From: JAQTRU01 sp041645555
Lineage (GTDB): Bacteria > Patescibacteriota > Patescibacteriia > Patescibacteriales > JAQTRU01
NCBI GenBank assembly: GCA_041645555.1
Contig: JBAZPX010000023.1
Coordinates: 1 to 15,841 of the forward strand
Reading direction: 5' to 3'
Length of the DNA: 15,841 bases
Positions within the stretch are counted from its first letter, which is position 1; each line of letters opens with the position of its first letter. Position numbers and translations under genes: made by a program. The notes under the pieces were generated by a model. That model had not been told where the DNA came from and ran no database searches. It saw nothing but the letters and a program-made list of their open reading frames with translations. Below, piece by piece: positions 6,172 through 12,477 of this stretch.

Positions 6172-6438
6172 ATGAAAGTATTAAAATTCGGGGCGGTGTG
6201 GTGCATGCAGTGTTTAGTCATGCGGCCGGTCTGGGAAGAAATTGAGGCGGAAATTCGGGATTTAGAAACCGAATATTTTGACATTGACGAAAATCCGGAA
6301 GTTAAAGAAAAATATGGCCTTAAGGATGTTCCGATTTTTATTTTTTTAGATAAAGACGGAAATGAGATTCTTAGATTAGAGGGATTGCAGAATAAGGAAG
6401 AGCTAGTCAAGATTATCAGAGGTTATTTGGAGAAATAG
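6172..6438 (+). CDS. Thioredoxin-like protein with a CMQC active site
   Basis: This compact 88-residue thioredoxin-fold protein has VLKFGAVWCMQC with redox cysteines Cys11 and Cys14, an acidic FDIDENPEV segment (36-44), and the cis-proline motif DVPIFIF with Pro54. It is about 20 residues shorter than classical thioredoxin, missing the first strand and helix. The CxxC interior Met-Gln replaces the usual Gly-Pro, so its redox potential may differ. No signal peptide is seen, so it should be cytoplasmic and act as a general dithiol-disulfide reductase; partners are unknown. The ATG at 6172 is the last plausible start before WCMQC. It follows htrA after a repeat-filled spacer, so co-transcription is uncertain. 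Confidence 0.85.
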   Translation: MKVLKFGAVWCMQCLVMRPVWEEIEAEIRDLETEYFDIDENPEVKEKYGLKDVPIFIFLDKDGNEILRLEGLQNKEELVKIIRGYLEK

Positions 6439-6440
6439 AA

Positions 6441-6915
6441 AAAATTTTTAATTTCTAATTTTCAATTTCTAAACAATTTTCAATTAATCAATTTTAGAAT
6501 TATAGTAAATTATGTTGTATGATTTAGAGGAAAGAACCAAAAATTTCAGCAAGAATATTATTATCTGTCTAAAGAAGGTAAATCAAAATGAATTAAATAG
6601 AAATATAATCTCACAATTAATTAAATCTGCCACCAGTATTGGGGCAAACTACTGTGAAGCGAACGGTGCAGCTTCCAGGAAAGATTTTTCTAATAAAATA
6701 TCTATTTGTCGTAAAGAAATACAAGAAACGGAATATTGGATAGAATTGATGGCTGAGGTTAATCCAGAAATAAAAATTGATTTAAGAAAATTATGGAAAG
6801 AAGCTCATGAGCTAACTCTCATTTTTAATAAAATAAGTTCAAGTTTAAGGAGCAGATAATTTACAATTAGTAAATTAGAAATTGTTTGAAAATTAGAAAT
6901 TGAAAATTAAAAATT
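6441..6915. mobile_element. Inverted-repeat-flanked cassette with S23-family gene (copy 2)
   Basis: The left arm (about 6441-6497, starting AAATTTTTAATTTCTAATTT) and the reverse complement of the right arm (about 6860-6915) align nearly end to end over about 55 bp, both containing AAACAATTT at the same relative place. Only the four-helix-bundle gene lies between. The sequence of these arms is unlike that of copy 1, although the cargo family is the same. There is no transposase. Confidence 0.55.
6512..6859 (+). CDS. Four-helix-bundle protein (S23 family), second copy
   Basis: The 115-residue product belongs to the same broad S23/IVP four-helix-bundle family as the gene at 4434 but to a different subgroup. 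LEERTKNFSKNIIICLKKV forms helix 1, followed by SATSIGANYCEA (39-50) and the typical SRKDFSNKISICRKEIQET (55-73) and EYWIELM, then a C-terminal helix. Sequence identity to copy 1 is low by eye, so it is not a recent duplicate. It sits alone between a thioredoxin-like gene and alaS, within a pair of long AT-rich inverted repeats, and its codon use is AT-rich. The role is unknown. The ATG at 6512 is the only good start and lacks a Shine-Dalgarno. Confidence 0.87.
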   Translation: MLYDLEERTKNFSKNIIICLKKVNQNELNRNIISQLIKSATSIGANYCEANGAASRKDFSNKISICRKEIQETEYWIELMAEVNPEIKIDLRKLWKEAHELTLIFNKISSSLRSR

Positions 6916-6959
6916 AAACTGTATTTGATAAAATTTTTGTTTTATCTTAAACTAAAACC

Positions 6960-8924
6960 ATGACTTCTAAAGAGCTTCGCAGTAAATATTTAGAATTTTT
7001 CAAAGCCCGGGGGCATGCGGTTATCCCGAGCGCTTCTTTAATTCCGGAAAATGACCCGACTGCCCTTTTTACGACTGCGGGCATGCACCCCTTGGTCCCT
7101 TATTTAATGGGAGAAAAGCATCCGGAAGGCCGTCGTCTGGTTGATACGCAGAAATGCGTCAGGACAGACGATATTGAGGATGTAGGCGACGCTACTCACC
7201 ATACTTTTTTTGAAATGCTTGGCAATTGGTCTTTGGGCGACTATTTTAAGGAAGAAGCCATAAAATTAAGCTGGGAATTTTTAACTTCGCCAAAATGGCT
7301 TGGGCTTGATAAGGATAAAATTGCTGTTTCGGTTTTTGCCGGAGATAAAGACGCAGGCTTTGATAAAGAATCTTTTGCTATCTGGAAAAGCCTAGGAATT
7401 CCGGAAGCCAGAATTGCCAAATTGCCCAAAAAAAATAATTGGTGGGGGCCGGCCGGCCAAACCGGGCCTTGCGGGCCTTGTACTGAAATGTTTTACTGGA
7501 CCGGGGATTCGAACAAAGTTCCGGCCGGTTTTAACGATGACAATGAAAAATGGGTGGAAATCTGGAATGACGTGTTTATGAAATTTAATAAAAAAGCGGA
7601 CGGCTCTTTTGAACCCTTAAAGCAGAAAAACGTGGACACGGGGATGGGCCTCGAACGAACTTTGGCCGTGATGAATAATTTTAGCGATAATTACCAGACT
7701 GATTTATTTTTTAATATTATCAATAAGATAAAGATTTTATCAGGTAAGGAATATAAGGAAGAAGGAGATATCAGGGCTATGCGAATAATTGCCGACCATT
7801 TGCGGGCCGCGACTTTTATAATTGGCGATAGTAAAGGCGTGACGCCTTCCAATACTGACCAGGGCTATATTGTCCGGCGCTTATTAAGGCGAGCCATAAG
7901 ATATGGCAAGCAATTGGGCATAGAGAACCAAGAAGAAGGCGGTTGGACTAAAGAAATTGCCAAAATCGTCATTCATGATTATGCGGAAGCTTATCCGGAA
8001 TTGCGCCAAAACGCTAATTTTATTATTAAGCAGTTCAAAGAAGAGGAAGAAAAATTTAGAAAAACAATAAAAGAAGGTTTAGAAAGAGCCAGCCAGATTT
8101 TAGAAAAAAAGAAGCCAATCTCCGATAAAATTTATGCTCAGATAATGGAAACTAAGGATAAGGGCGAGATTTTAGGGGAGATATACAAAGACAGAAAATC
8201 CAAAAAAGGTGGCAGCAGGTTTTTAAAGCATGGTGTTTCTGTAACAGACGAAGAAATTATCCAGGCTTTTGTTACTGGCGAAGAAGCTTTTAAATTATAC
8301 CAATCATATGGTTTTCCGATTGAAATGATTTTAGAATTAGTGCAGGAAAAGAATTTATTCGTTGATACCAGGGAGTTTCGCGAAGAGTTGAAGAAACACC
8401 AGGAGCTTTCCCGCACCGCTAGCGCCGGAAAATTTAAAGGCGGACTGGCTGATGCTTCCGAAGAAACGAAAAAACTTCATACCGCCGCTCATCTGTTACT
8501 GGCGGCTTTAAGAAAAGTTTTAGGCGATCAGGTCTTCCAGAAGGGAAGCAATATTACGGCCGAACGTTTGCGTTTTGATTTTTCCCATAAAGAAAAAATG
8601 ACAGCGGAGCAGATTAAGAAAGCGGAAGATTTGGTGAATAAGGCCATAAAAGATAATCTGCCCGTAGTTTGCGAAGAGATGCCTTTGCCCGAAGCGAAGA
8701 AAAAAGGCGCGATGGGAGTTTTTGAGTCAAAGTACGGGGAGAAAGTGAAGGTCTATAAGGTAGGCCCTTCGGCGAGCTCAGGGCAGGGAGAAGATAAAAC
8801 GTTTTCTTATGAAATCTGCGGCGGACCGCACGTTAATCGCACCGGCGAGTTAGGGCATTTTAAAATAATGAAAGAAGAAAGCTCTTCTGCCGGCGTAAGG
8901 CGGATAAAAGCCGTACTGGAATAG
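6960..8924 (+). CDS. alaS: Alanyl-tRNA synthetase, short form lacking the C-Ala domain
   Basis: AlaRS charges tRNA-Ala. The 654-residue protein opens with the class II catalytic core: motif 1 region FFKARGHAVIPSASLIP (13-29), then TTAGMHPLVPYLMGEKHP, QKCVRTDDIEDVG, TFFEMLGNWSLGDYF, and the motif 3 region MGLERTLAVM. The tRNA-recognition segment follows. The second-additional editing domain keeps HTAAH (507-511) and CGGPH (620-624), the four zinc/editing ligands. The protein ends at once after it (RRIKAVLE), so the C-Ala domain, about 150-200 residues in longer bacterial enzymes, is absent. A short PSASSGQGE insert precedes the CGGPH motif and is encoded by a repeated DNA element. ATG at 6960 starts the conserved MTSKELRSKYLEFF; no Shine-Dalgarno is visible. 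Confidence 0.97.
   Translation: MTSKELRSKYLEFFKARGHAVIPSASLIPENDPTALFTTAGMHPLVPYLMGEKHPEGRRLVDTQKCVRTDDIEDVGDATHHTFFEMLGNWSLGDYFKEEAIKLSWEFLTSPKWLGLDKDKIAVSVFAGDKDAGFDKESFAIWKSLGIPEARIAKLPKKNNWWGPAGQTGPCGPCTEMFYWTGDSNKVPAGFNDDNEKWVEIWNDVFMKFNKKADGSFEPLKQKNVDTGMGLERTLAVMNNFSDNYQTDLFFNIINKIKILSGKEYKEEGDIRAMRIIADHLRAATFIIGDSKGVTPSNTDQGYIVRRLLRRAIRYGKQLGIENQEEGGWTKEIAKIVIHDYAEAYPELRQNANFIIKQFKEEEEKFRKTIKEGLERASQILEKKKPISDKIYAQIMETKDKGEILGEIYKDRKSKKGGSRFLKHGVSVTDEEIIQAFVTGEEAFKLYQSYGFPIEMILELVQEKNLFVDTREFREELKKHQELSRTASAGKFKGGLADASEETKKLHTAAHLLLAALRKVLGDQVFQKGSNITAERLRFDFSHKEKMTAEQIKKAEDLVNKAIKDNLPVVCEEMPLPEAKKKGAMGVFESKYGEKVKVYKVGPSASSGQGEDKTFSYEICGGPHVNRTGELGHFKIMKEESSSAGVRRIKAVLE
8765..8789 (+). 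repeat. PSxxSGQG-encoding element, copy 1 (inside alaS)
   Basis: This 25-bp unit (CCCTTCGGCGAGCTCAGGGC then AGGGA) recurs with five mismatches at 15465-15489. Both copies are in the same frame and give P-S-x-x-S-G-Q-G. In AlaRS it sits in a loop between strands of the editing domain, where neighbours in the family have no such sequence. Confidence 0.6.
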
Positions 8925-8929
8925 TACTC

Positions 8930-8958
8930 TTGACAAAAAATAAACTTGCCTATATAAT
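8930..8958 (+). promoter_or_regulatory. Near-consensus sigma70 promoter of the infA/ribosomal cluster
   Basis: TTGACA (8930-8935) and TATAAT (8953-8958) are exact consensus hexamers with 17-bp spacing, giving transcription from about 8965. An 8-bp inverted pair TTAGCTTA (8958-8965) / TAAGCTAA (8995-9002) begins at the last base of the -10 and covers the start site. Confidence 0.88.
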
Positions 8959-9006
8959 TAGCTTACGATATTTATAATGAAAAATATAAGCAAATAAGCT
9001 AAAATA

Positions 9007-9034
9007 TTTACCAAGAATTTTGGTAAAGTTTTTT
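9007..9034 (+). terminator. Hairpin plus T-run in the infA leader (possible attenuator)
   Basis: TTTACCAA (9007-9014) pairs perfectly with TTGGTAAA (9020-9027) around GAATT and is followed by GTTTTTT. Its position between the promoter and infA suggests attenuation. The stem has only two G-C pairs, so termination would be weak. Confidence 0.4.
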
Positions 9035-9061
9035 AATCCTTTGCCGAAATTTTTTGTGTTA

Positions 9062-9328
9062 ATGCCCGAAAATAATTTTCAAAATCAAAGCGAGGCTAAA
9101 GGGGGAAAAACGCTTAATTCAAAGGATTTTATCGAATTACAAGGCGAGGTTCTTGAGTTAATGCCGGATACGACCTTTAAGATTTTGTTGGAAAACGGAC
9201 ATGAGATATTCGCCTATTTGGCCGGCCGGATGCGGATGAATAAAATCCGCCTGCTTCCCGGAGACAGGGTAAGGGTCCAGATCAGCCCTTATGATTTAAC
9301 GAAAGGCCGGGTAGTCTATAGATTGTAA
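9062..9328 (+). CDS. infA: Translation initiation factor IF-1
   Basis: IF-1 blocks the A site of the 30S subunit during initiation. The OB-fold core is clear: FIELQGEVLELMPDTTFKIL, then LENGHEIFAYLAGRMRMNKI, LLPGDRVRVQISPYDLTKGRVVYR. From the ATG at 9062 it is 88 residues, about 16 longer than usual, because of a polar N-terminus (MPENNFQNQSEAKGGKTLNS). The frame stays open to a TTG at 9020, but that start overlaps the leader hairpin and adds an unrelated hydrophobic stretch, so 9062 is preferred. There is no Shine-Dalgarno before it. It is the first gene of the cluster driven by the 8930-8958 promoter. alaS rather than secY/adk/map lies upstream, so the usual spc-to-alpha linkage is broken here. 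Confidence 0.93.
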   Translation: MPENNFQNQSEAKGGKTLNSKDFIELQGEVLELMPDTTFKILLENGHEIFAYLAGRMRMNKIRLLPGDRVRVQISPYDLTKGRVVYRL

Positions 9329-9329
9329 A

Positions 9330-9415
9330 AATTCAAATCTACGAATACATTCAAATGCCTCGAATAAACATCCACTTCCTGTCTGCCCTGAAGACATTTG
9401 AAGCATTTGAATTAA
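9330..9415. repeat. Inverted mosaic repeat in the infA-rpmJ spacer
   Basis: ATTCAAATCTACGAATACAT and a following CATTCAAATG (left) are mirrored by CATTTGAAGCATTTGAATT (about 9393-9411). The CTACGAAT unit also occurs in the htrA-trx spacer. The 181-bp spacer holds no gene I can support. Confidence 0.5.
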
Positions 9416-9509
9416 CCTACCGAATTTAGCATAAGGCTTCGGCACGGGTTTAAAAGGAATGTTTAAGTCAAACGATTTGAATTATGTTTTATTAATTCGA
9501 ATTATTTTT

Positions 9510-9623
9510 ATGAAAGTTAGAGCCAGCGCAAAAAAAATTTGTAAAGATTGTAAAGTAGTCCGAAGAAAAGGCCGGGTGCGAGTGATATGTAAAAATCCAA
9601 AACATAAACAAAGACAGGGCTAG
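9510..9623 (+). CDS. rpmJ: Ribosomal protein L36 (zinc-binding form)
   Basis: The short frame from ATG 9510 to TAG 9621-9623 encodes 37 residues beginning MKVRASAKKICKDCKVVRRK, a full-length L36 of the 50S subunit. Cys11, Cys14, Cys27 and His32 form the C2CH zinc site, so it is the C+ form. The Arg/Lys-rich middle and end (KHKQRQG) match the family. It lies between infA and rpsM, its standard place. Confidence 0.96.
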   Translation: MKVRASAKKICKDCKVVRRKGRVRVICKNPKHKQRQG

Positions 9624-9658
9624 ATTAATTTAAGAAGGCAAAATTAGATAAGTTGTCA

Positions 9659-9689
9659 ATCTTAAATCTAAAATCTTAAATCTAAAATC
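9659..9689. repeat. Two exact 14-bp tandem units before rpsM
   Basis: ATCTTAAATCTAAA is repeated exactly at 9659-9672 and 9673-9686 and is followed by ATC. Partly complementary sequence (TTAATTTAAGA) lies at about 9626-9636. It fills the rpsM leader. Confidence 0.75.
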
Positions 9690-9695
9690 AAAAGT

Positions 9696-10088
9696 ATGGC
9701 CGTAAGAATAGCCGGAGTGACAATTCCAAACGAAAAAAGGGTGGAGATTTCTTTAACCTATATTTTTGGCATTGGCGTTTCCACCTCCAATAAGATTTTA
9801 GAAATGACCGGCATAAATCCGGACAAAAGAGTGAAAGATTTGACGGAAGAGGAAATAAACAAATTAAGAGTATTAATAGAGAAACAGCATCGGGTAGAAG
9901 GAGATTTAAAAAGGGAAATAGCCGGCAATATTAAACGCTTAAAAGAAATAAATAGCTATCGAGGGATAAGGCATACTAAAGGTTTGCCGGTAAGAGGGCA
10001 AAGAACTAAGACTAATAATCGGACTGTCCGGGGCAACGTCAAGAAGACTGCCGGTTCCGGCCGCAAAATGTCGGCGCAGAAAACCTAG
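9696..10088 (+). CDS. rpsM: Ribosomal protein S13
   Basis: The 130-residue protein is a complete S13 of the 30S head, which contacts tRNA in the P site and the L5 bridge. The conserved start AVRIAGVTIPNEKRVEISLT (2-21), YIFGIGVSTSNKIL, and the C-terminal SYRGIRHTKGLPVRGQRTKTNNRT (96-119) are all present. It is a little longer than the usual 118-125 residues because of the lysine-rich end. ATG at 9696 starts the conserved MAVRIAG. No Shine-Dalgarno is seen; the leader is a tandem AT-rich repeat. rpsK starts 29 bases after its stop. Confidence 0.97.
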   Translation: MAVRIAGVTIPNEKRVEISLTYIFGIGVSTSNKILEMTGINPDKRVKDLTEEEINKLRVLIEKQHRVEGDLKREIAGNIKRLKEINSYRGIRHTKGLPVRGQRTKTNNRTVRGNVKKTAGSGRKMSAQKT

Positions 10089-10117
10089 TAATAAACAATT
10101 AACATCATTTTTATACT

Positions 10118-10762
10118 ATGAGCGATGACAAGACTATAAAAACAGAAGAGAAAGCTGAAAAAACGGAGAAAAAATCCGGTAAGGTTAAATTAGAAAAGGA
10201 AGCGAAGGGGAAAGAGAAAGCGGTTGAAGAAACAGCTAAAGTTAAAGTTGGAGAAAAAGAGGATAAAAATTTTAAAATGGAAAGAGAGGAAAAAGATTTT
10301 TTAGGCGGCGGTGAGATTGACGAATTGCCGGACGATGTAAAGAAAAAATTGGCGGAAAAGAAAGAAGAAAAAGCTAAAAAGAAATTTAAGAGAAAGAAAA
10401 AGGCGGCCAAAACCGTAAAATCCGGCCGGGCTTATGTTAAAGCCACTTATAACAATACGATTGTAACCCTGACCGATTTAACCGGGAACGTCCTTTCCTG
10501 GGCCAGCGCTGGCATGGCCGGATTTAAGGGGGCGAAAAAATCAACCCCTTACGCCGCTCAGATTATAACTAAAATTGCGGTAAGCGCCGCCAGGGAAGAT
10601 TTCGGGCTGGAAGAAGTTATGGTTTTTGTGAAGGGCGTGGGAACGGGCAGAGAATCAGCGGTCAGAGCTTTAAACGCCAACGGTTTAAATATTACAGCAA
10701 TTAAAGACATAACGCCGGTTCCGCACAATGGTTGCCGTCCGAAAAAACCGAGGAGAGTGTAA
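10118..10762 (+). CDS. rpsK: Ribosomal protein S11 with long charged N-terminal extension
   Basis: The C-terminal part (about residues 100-214) is canonical S11 of the 30S platform: AYVKATYNNTIVTLTDLTGN, SAGMAGFKGAKKSTPYAAQ, VKGVGTGRESAVRALNANG and the end PHNGCRPKKPRRV. Residues 1 to about 95 form an extension almost wholly of Lys and Glu (for example EEKAEKTEKKSGKVKLEKEA), making the protein 214 residues against about 129 normally. The extension has a mixed spacer FLGGGEIDELPDD at 61-73. The frame is continuous from the ATG at 10118 with no alternative start near the core, so the extension appears translated. Disorder and RNA contact are likely; its role is unknown. Confidence 0.95.
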   Translation: MSDDKTIKTEEKAEKTEKKSGKVKLEKEAKGKEKAVEETAKVKVGEKEDKNFKMEREEKDFLGGGEIDELPDDVKKKLAEKKEEKAKKKFKRKKKAAKTVKSGRAYVKATYNNTIVTLTDLTGNVLSWASAGMAGFKGAKKSTPYAAQIITKIAVSAAREDFGLEEVMVFVKGVGTGRESAVRALNANGLNITAIKDITPVPHNGCRPKKPRRV

Positions 10763-10763
10763 A

Positions 10764-10815
10764 TTAACTATTAACTATTAACAATTAACTCGTAATTCGT
10801 AATTGATAATTGAAT
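10764..10815. repeat. Short-unit repeat in the rpsK-rpsD spacer
   Basis: The heptamer TTAACTA recurs in tandem (ATTAACTATTAACTATTAAC) and is followed by CGTAATTCGTAATTGATAATTG, with CAATTA and TAATTG in opposite orientation. It resembles the other inverted mosaic spacers. Confidence 0.5.
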
Positions 10816-10820
10816 CAAAT

Positions 10821-11459
10821 ATGGGAAGAAATTTAGACGCAAAATGCAAACAATGCCGAAGATTGGGAGAGAAGCTGTTTTTAAAAGGCGAACGCTGTTA
10901 TTTGCCCAAATGCGCCATGGTGAAAAGAAATTACCCGCCTGGCTTTCATGGGCAAAAGGGCAATAAAAGAAGGCAGAGCGATTATGGAATGCAGTTAGCC
11001 GAAAAGCAGAAAGCCAAGAAGCAGTATAATCTGCTGGAAAAGCAATTTAAGTTAACTTTTCTAAAGGCTAAAAGAAAACCAGGCGATGCCAGCGAAAATC
11101 TGCTGAGAACGTTGGAATTGAGGCTGGATAATACTGTTTATCGGCTTGGTTTTGCCAGTTCCCGGACCCAAGCCAGGCAATTAGCCAGCCATGGCCACAT
11201 TGAAGTCAACGGCCGGAAAGTAAATATACCTTCTTATGAAGTTAAAGAAGGAGATATTATAAGAGTTAGGGAAAGAAGCAAAAAATATAAATTTTTCAAG
11301 GAATTGCCGGATAAGTTAACCCGCCAGAAAGATAGTGTTCCGGGCTGGCTTAATTTAGATATCAAAGAGCTCGCCGGTAAAGTTTTGCATGAGCCAAAAG
11401 TTGGCGATATTAAGGCAAATGTAAACGCCCAGATAATCGTTGAATATTATTCAAAATAA
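10821..11459 (+). CDS. rpsD: Ribosomal protein S4 (zinc-binding form)
   Basis: The 212-residue protein starting MGRNLDAKCKQCRRLGEKLF is a C+ S4, nucleator of 30S assembly. Cys9, Cys12, Cys26 and Cys31 form the N-terminal zinc site. YPPGFHGQKGNKRRQSDYG (39-57) and the S4 RNA-binding domain LELRLDNTVYRLGFASSRTQ (about 95-114) with SHGHIEVNGRKVNIPSY follow, ending NAQIIVEYYSK. The frame extends six codons further upstream, but MGRN at 10821 matches family starts. In many bacteria S4 represses its own operon by binding the mRNA leader; several hairpins lie between this gene and rpoA, but nothing here proves such control. Confidence 0.97.
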   Translation: MGRNLDAKCKQCRRLGEKLFLKGERCYLPKCAMVKRNYPPGFHGQKGNKRRQSDYGMQLAEKQKAKKQYNLLEKQFKLTFLKAKRKPGDASENLLRTLELRLDNTVYRLGFASSRTQARQLASHGHIEVNGRKVNIPSYEVKEGDIIRVRERSKKYKFFKELPDKLTRQKDSVPGWLNLDIKELAGKVLHEPKVGDIKANVNAQIIVEYYSK

Positions 11460-11464
11460 AGTTA

Positions 11465-11553
11465 TTTTTTCCTATCGGAAAAAAGCGGCGCTACGAATGC
11501 CGCACATGCGAATTAAACATAGTTAATTTTATCTTCCTGTCTTAACGGACAGG
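11465..11553 (+). promoter_or_regulatory. Three consecutive hairpins between rpsD and rpoA
   Basis: TTTTTTCC/GGAAAAAA (11465-11472/11477-11484, loop TATC), GCGGC/GCCGC (11485-11489/11499-11503) and CCTGTCT/GGACAGG (11536-11542/11547-11553, the outermost unpaired bases forming one T-G wobble) are visible in a 108-bp spacer. None is followed by a T-run, so readthrough into rpoA is expected. They may stabilise or process the mRNA. Confidence 0.45.
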
Positions 11554-11567
11554 TATATCTAAATTAT

Positions 11568-12362
11568 ATGCAAAAAATTGCTTTGCCCCAAAAAATAGAT
11601 TTCAAAGACGGCGAAAAGCCTAATCAGGGTTTAATTACTATAGAACCCTGCTATCCTGGCTACGGCATGACTTTGGGCAACTCTTTGAGGCGGGTTTTGC
11701 TTTCTTCGCTGCCGGGCGCGGCGATTGTCGGCGTAAAAATTAAGGGGGCGGACCACGAGTTTATGGCCCTGCCGCATATTAAGGAGGACGTTTTGCAGAT
11801 TATTTTAAATTTGAAAAAATTAAGAGTGAAAGTATTTTCCGAGGAAGAAGTAAAACTGGAATTGGACGCTCATGGGAAAAAGGAAGTAAAGGCGGGGGAT
11901 ATTACCAAAAATTCGCAGGTAGAAATAAAAAATCCGGATTTGGTTTTGGCCCATATTACCGATATGGCTGGCAGTTTAAATATAGAAATTTATGTAAGCC
12001 AGGGACGGGGCTATAGGCCGGTGGAAAATATAGAGAACGAGAATAAAGAAATCGGCTACATAGAAATGGATTCTATTTTTTCTCCGGTTTTTTCCGTAAG
12101 CATTAAGGTGGAAAATACCCGTGTCGGAAAGATGACCAACTGGGATAAATTAATATTGGATATTATCACCGACGGCACAATTGCGCCGCGGGAAGCGTTC
12201 GAGCAGGCCGTGGCTATATTGATAGAACAATTTGATTCTCTTACTAAGAAGGAGGCGGCTGTTAAAGAGGAAAAATTAGTTCCGGAAGAAGAAGAGGAAG
12301 AAAAGGGAGAAGCGGCGGAAGAACCGAAAAAGAAGAGGGGAAGACCAAAGAAGAGTGAATAA
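11568..12362 (+). CDS. rpoA: RNA polymerase alpha subunit, CTD absent, AT-hook tail
   Basis: The N-terminal assembly domain is complete (about 1-228). GYGMTLGNSLRRVLLSSLPG (31-50) is the dimerisation signature, followed by KGADHEFMALPHIKEDVLQI, YVSQGRGYRPVE (142-153), VFSVSIKVENTRVGKMTNWD and TDGTIAPREAFEQAVAIL. Alpha dimers nucleate beta and beta-prime assembly. The usual C-terminal domain, about 80 residues with two helix-hairpin-helix motifs that bind UP-element DNA and activators, is missing: total length is 264 against about 315-330. In its place is a 36-residue tail, acidic first (EEEEEEKGEAAEE) and then KKKRGRPKK (254-262), which matches an AT-hook (R-G-R-P core) known to bind the minor groove of AT-rich DNA. 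The spacer after the stop is too short to hide a shifted CTD. Confidence 0.95.
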   Translation: MQKIALPQKIDFKDGEKPNQGLITIEPCYPGYGMTLGNSLRRVLLSSLPGAAIVGVKIKGADHEFMALPHIKEDVLQIILNLKKLRVKVFSEEEVKLELDAHGKKEVKAGDITKNSQVEIKNPDLVLAHITDMAGSLNIEIYVSQGRGYRPVENIENENKEIGYIEMDSIFSPVFSVSIKVENTRVGKMTNWDKLILDIITDGTIAPREAFEQAVAILIEQFDSLTKKEAAVKEEKLVPEEEEEEKGEAAEEPKKKRGRPKKSE

Positions 12363-12369
12363 CATTATA

Positions 12370-12472
12370 TAGGATTCTTAGGATTCTTAAGACTTTTGGG
12401 ATTATTGGGATTTAAGATGTTCGTAATCTCAAGAATCGCAAAGATCACAAACATCCCAAGAATCGCATCAGT
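12370..12472. repeat. Inverted mosaic repeat in the rpoA-rplQ spacer
   Basis: AGGATTCTT occurs twice (about 12371-12388), then GGGATTATTGGGATTTAAGA; the second half (AAGAATCGCAAAGATC, CATCCCAAGAATCGC) carries the same units in reverse complement. There is no T-run. It lies immediately before rplQ and leaves no visible Shine-Dalgarno. Confidence 0.6.
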
Positions 12473-12477
12473 ATAAT

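Noticed and set aside
9020..9061. Upstream TTG start of infA
   Set aside because: It starts inside the leader hairpin and adds residues unlike any IF-1; the ATG at 9062 is more plausible.
12363..12477. A frameshift hiding the RNA polymerase alpha C-terminal domain
   Set aside because: Only 115 bases separate rpoA from rplQ, too few for the domain, and they are occupied by inverted repeats.
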